Below, piece after piece: positions 60,044-64,000 of a DNA stretch of 64,000 nucleotides. The stretch comes from Curtobacterium sp. MCBA15_001 (GTDB lineage: Bacteria; Actinomycetota; Actinomycetes; Actinomycetales; Microbacteriaceae): the NCBI RefSeq assembly GCF_001864835.1, contig NZ_MJGI01000012.1, positions 28,365-92,364 on the forward strand, read 5' to 3'. The position numbers and the translations under genes are program-made. The notes below the pieces were generated by a model. The model saw only the letters and a list, made by a program, of their open reading frames with translations. It ran no database searches and was not told the origin of the DNA. Within the stretch, counting starts at the first letter, position 1. Each line of letters opens with the position of its first letter.

Positions 60044-60130
60044 GTCAGGCGGTCGGGGTGTCCACCGCGCCGGGTCAGGCGGTCGGGGTGTCCACCGCGC
60101 GGGGTCAGGCGGTCGGGGTGTCCACCGCGC
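60044..60130 (-). repeat. 30-bp tandem repeat at the end of uppS
   Basis: GTCAGGCGGTCGGGGTGTCC and the following seven bases occur at 60044, 60074 and 60104 with an exact period of 30 and near-identical copies. The third copy carries the last codons and stop of uppS; the other two lie downstream of the stop in the same frame. Confidence 0.9.
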
Positions 60131-60902
60131 CGCCGAAGCGGCGGTCGCGCCGGGCGTACTGTTCGATCGCGCCCCACAGGTCCGTCCGACGGAAGTCCGG
60201 CCAGAGCCGGTCCAGGAACACCATCTCGGCGTAGGCAGACTGCCACAGCAGGAAGTTGCTCGTGCGCTGCTCCCCCGAGCTCCGCAGGAACAGGTCGACG
60301 TCTGGCATCTCCGGCACGTACAACCGCTTGGCGAGGGCCTTCTCAGTCACCTGGCTTGGCTTGAGCTTCCCTGCGGCAACGTCCTCGGCCAGCGAGCGCA
60401 CCGCGTCGGCGAGCTCGTTCCGGCCGCCGTAGTTGACGCACATCGTCAGCGTGAGCACGTCGTTGCCCGCCGTCATCTGCTCGGCGGTCTCGAGCTCGTC
60501 GATGACGCTGCGCCACAGCCGCGGACGCCGACCGGCCCAGCGGACGCGGACGCCCCACTCGTCGAGCTGGTCACGGCGACGGCGGATGACGTCCCGGTTG
60601 AAGCCCATCAGGAAGCGGACCTCTTCCGGGGAGCGCTTCCAGTTCTCGGTCGAGAACGCGTAGGCGCTGATGTGCTCGACCCCGATCTGGATGCCACCCG
60701 CGACGACGTCGAGCAACGAGGCCTCGCCGGCCTTGTGCCCCTCGATGCGCGTCAGTCCACGGCCGTTCGCCCACCGACCGTTGCCGTCCATGACGATCGC
60801 GACGTGCGACGGGACGAAGCGCTTCGGGATCGCCGGGGGCGTCTCGCCCGTCCAGTCGATCGGCCGGAAGGGCTCGGCAGCTTCGGATCGGCGAGGACTC
60901 AT
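60105..60902 (-). CDS. uppS: Isoprenyl diphosphate synthase (UppS family)
   Basis: 265 residues. It makes the polyprenyl carrier for cell wall synthesis by cis-condensation. Catalytic Asp39 in [28 protein letters not shown], and the C-terminal [20 protein letters not shown]. The ATG overlaps the recO stop. C-terminal Val-Asp-Thr-Pro-Thr-Ala is encoded in a tandem repeat. Confidence 0.94.
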   Translation of the reverse strand: MSPRRSEAAEPFRPIDWTGETPPAIPKRFVPSHVAIVMDGNGRWANGRGLTRIEGHKAGEASLLDVVAGGIQIGVEHISAYAFSTENWKRSPEEVRFLMGFNRDVIRRRRDQLDEWGVRVRWAGRRPRLWRSVIDELETAEQMTAGNDVLTLTMCVNYGGRNELADAVRSLAEDVAAGKLKPSQVTEKALAKRLYVPEMPDVDLFLRSSGEQRTSNFLLWQSAYAEMVFLDRLWPDFRRTDLWGAIEQYARRDRRFGGAVDTPTA

Positions 60903-61738
60903 GCGGTGGGTGTTCCTTCGGTGAACTCGGGCAGGGGCGGCGCAGGAGTCGCGGCGACCGCCCGTGCCGTCGCCGCTGGGCCGTCGTGCGTGACGGGCAC
61001 CGGTGCGGGGTGCTCGGAGCGGTCGACGTGCGGCAGCGACTTGAGCGATCGTTCCAGGTGCCACTGGGCGTAGGCCGCGACCACGCCGGAGGCCCGCGAT
61101 CGGGTTCGTTCATCGGCCGCGTCCACGCTCGCCCAGTCCCCCGCCAGCAGCGAGCCGAGGATCCCCAGCGTGGTCACGTCGAGCCGCGGCGATCCGGGAG
61201 GCGCCGCACCGTCCGCCACGACCCCACCGAGCTGCACGACGAACGCCGAGTGCGGGCCTGGTTCGCCGGTGACGGCGCAGTCCGAGAACGACGGCGCCCA
61301 CCCCGCGATGCTCATCGCCCGGAGCAGGTACGAGTCGAGGGTGGCGCTCGGCAGGTGCTCGCCGCGGGACAGCGACCGCAGCGCACCGACGAGCAGCAGG
61401 TACTGCTGCAGCCCCGCGTCCGCTTCGCTCAGGCGGTCGGCGGTCTCGACCATCGCGCTGGCCGCCGTGTACGCGCCGTAGTCGGCCACGATCTGCGCAC
61501 CGTACGACCCGAGGGACTCGGCCTGCGTCACGATGTCGAGCGAGCGGCCCTCGTAGAACTGGGCGTCGACGACCATGAACGGCTCGAGCCGACTGCCGAA
61601 CTTCGACCCGGTGCGCCGGACACCCTTGGCCACGGCGCGGATCTTGCCGTGCTGGCGGCTGAGCAGCGTGACGATCCGGTCTGCCTCGCCGAGCTTGTGG
61701 GTGCGCAGCACGACGCACTCGTCCCGGTACAGCGGCAT
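60899..61738 (-). CDS. recO: DNA repair protein RecO
   Basis: 279 residues. It loads RecA with RecF/RecR on gapped DNA. OB-fold N-terminus [20 protein letters not shown] and [17 protein letters not shown] are diagnostic. Fewer Cys than the zinc-finger forms. A Pro/Ala-rich C-terminal tail. Leaderless start (GATACT six bases upstream). recO-uppS order is standard in actinobacteria. Confidence 0.94.
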   Translation of the reverse strand: MPLYRDECVVLRTHKLGEADRIVTLLSRQHGKIRAVAKGVRRTGSKFGSRLEPFMVVDAQFYEGRSLDIVTQAESLGSYGAQIVADYGAYTAASAMVETADRLSEADAGLQQYLLLVGALRSLSRGEHLPSATLDSYLLRAMSIAGWAPSFSDCAVTGEPGPHSAFVVQLGGVVADGAAPPGSPRLDVTTLGILGSLLAGDWASVDAADERTRSRASGVVAAYAQWHLERSLKSLPHVDRSEHPAPVPVTHDGPAATARAVAATPAPPLPEFTEGTPTA

Positions 61739-61744
61739 GGACCC

Positions 61745-61750
61745 AGTATC
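61745..61750 (-). promoter_or_regulatory. Candidate leaderless -10 box GATACT for recO
   Basis: Minus strand, six bases before the ATG at 61738. The first base deviates from TAnnnT. Confidence 0.4.
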
Positions 61751-61796
61751 CCCCGCCCCGCCGACAGCACCGACCCGTCCGGACGCACCACGGACG

Positions 61797-61833
61797 GGAG
61801 GCGCGGTGCACGTCGGACCCGCACCGCGCCTCC
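61797..61833. repeat. GGACGGGAGGC-family palindrome (13-bp perfect arms)
   Basis: GGAGGCGCGGTGC (61797-61809) and its inverted copy (61821-61833), preceded by CACGGACG. Lies between leuA and recO. Confidence 0.7.
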
Positions 61834-61872
61834 TGGCCGGTGGCGCGTTCAGTGCGTTGCACCCCGGAACGG

Positions 61873-61904
61873 ACATCGCACCCCGTCAGGACGGGGTGCG
61901 ATGT
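61873..61904 (-). terminator. Terminator-like hairpin after leuA
   Basis: ACATCGCACCCCGTC (61873-61887) and its perfect inverted copy (61890-61904) with almost no spacer, 22 bases past the leuA stop on the minus strand. Outer bases (TGCACCCC/GGGGTGCG) may extend it. Confidence 0.7.
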
Positions 61905-61926
61905 TCGTCGAGGGGTGCGACGTGCA

Positions 61927-63924
<1,998 letters not shown>

Positions 63925-63979
63925 TCACGGAACCGCAACCGGCGTACCGACACCGATCAGGGACGGCCTCCCTGAACGG

Positions 63980-64000
63980 TCACGGACGGGAGGCCCGGTG
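63980..64000. repeat. Truncated GGACGGGAGGC palindrome at the window end
   Basis: CACGGACGGGAGGCCCGGTG matches the left arm of the family; the right arm would lie beyond the window. Confidence 0.5.

Noticed and set aside
60044..60130. Possible CRISPR-like repeat array
   Set aside because: Copies are directly adjacent with a 30-base period and no spacers, and include a gene's 3' end; no cas genes are near.

Overview
The window is about 70% GC, with densely packed genes, many GTG starts and many ATGA/GTGA stop-start overlaps. Gene content and order (aceE-fasR-fabD-fabH-acpP-fabF-DUF3145; dnaG-dgt-dusB; glyS; leuA-recO-uppS) point to a chromosome of an actinobacterium, most likely Microbacteriaceae (Curtobacterium/Clavibacter-like). 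That assignment comes from style and synteny, not from a search. No phage, insertion sequence, CRISPR array or rRNA was seen.

Region by region. 1-6.6 kb: a truncated P-loop kinase, two HSL-type esterases, an acyl-CoA synthetase, small membrane proteins and a DHA2-type efflux pump. 6.8-14.8 kb: a ring-compound catabolic cluster with an NCS1 permease, a hydantoinase/oxoprolinase-like protein, three consecutive DUF917 proteins (the third degenerate at conserved positions) and a PucR regulator. 14.8-20.2 kb: small hypotheticals, a VOC protein, an MFS exporter, tRNA-Val and two zinc-ribbon-like proteins.

20.3-25.9 kb: the most unusual locus. It holds an HD hydrolase, an AcpS-like phosphopantetheinyl transferase, a stand-alone carrier protein, an acyl-CoA-dehydrogenase-like flavoprotein, an amino acid:[carrier protein] ligase (a SerRS-like enzyme with a Cys/Glu/Cys zinc site) and a double alpha/beta-hydrolase. 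Most are translationally coupled. I infer a pathway that loads an amino acid on a carrier protein, oxidises it there and releases it. 25.4-27.8 kb: a His-rich lipoprotein, a membrane protein, a hydrolase and a peroxiredoxin.

28-38.7 kb: aceE followed by the type II fatty acid synthase operon under a FasR-type regulator, then DUF3145, DUF1684, an AI-2E family permease and a CAT-anticodon tRNA. 38.8-42.4 kb: a glycosyltransferase, a DMT transporter divergent from peptide deformylase, a lipoprotein and tRNA-Asn. 42.5-50.2 kb: a peptide/nickel-type ABC importer (solute-binding lipoprotein, two permeases, a fused double ATPase, an extra single ATPase) and a D-2-hydroxyacid dehydrogenase. 50.6-63.8 kb: housekeeping genes dnaG, dgt, dusB, ybaK-like, a FrnE-like DsbA with a small partner, glyS, a class V aminotransferase facing a LysR regulator, uppS, recO and leuA. 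leuA is preceded by a 14-residue leader peptide with four consecutive Leu codons and a hairpin.

Two features recur. Many transcription units look leaderless: a YAnnnT -10 box lies 6-8 bases before the start codon and no Shine-Dalgarno is visible. Several intergenic regions carry perfect palindromes of a GGACGGGAGGC family.
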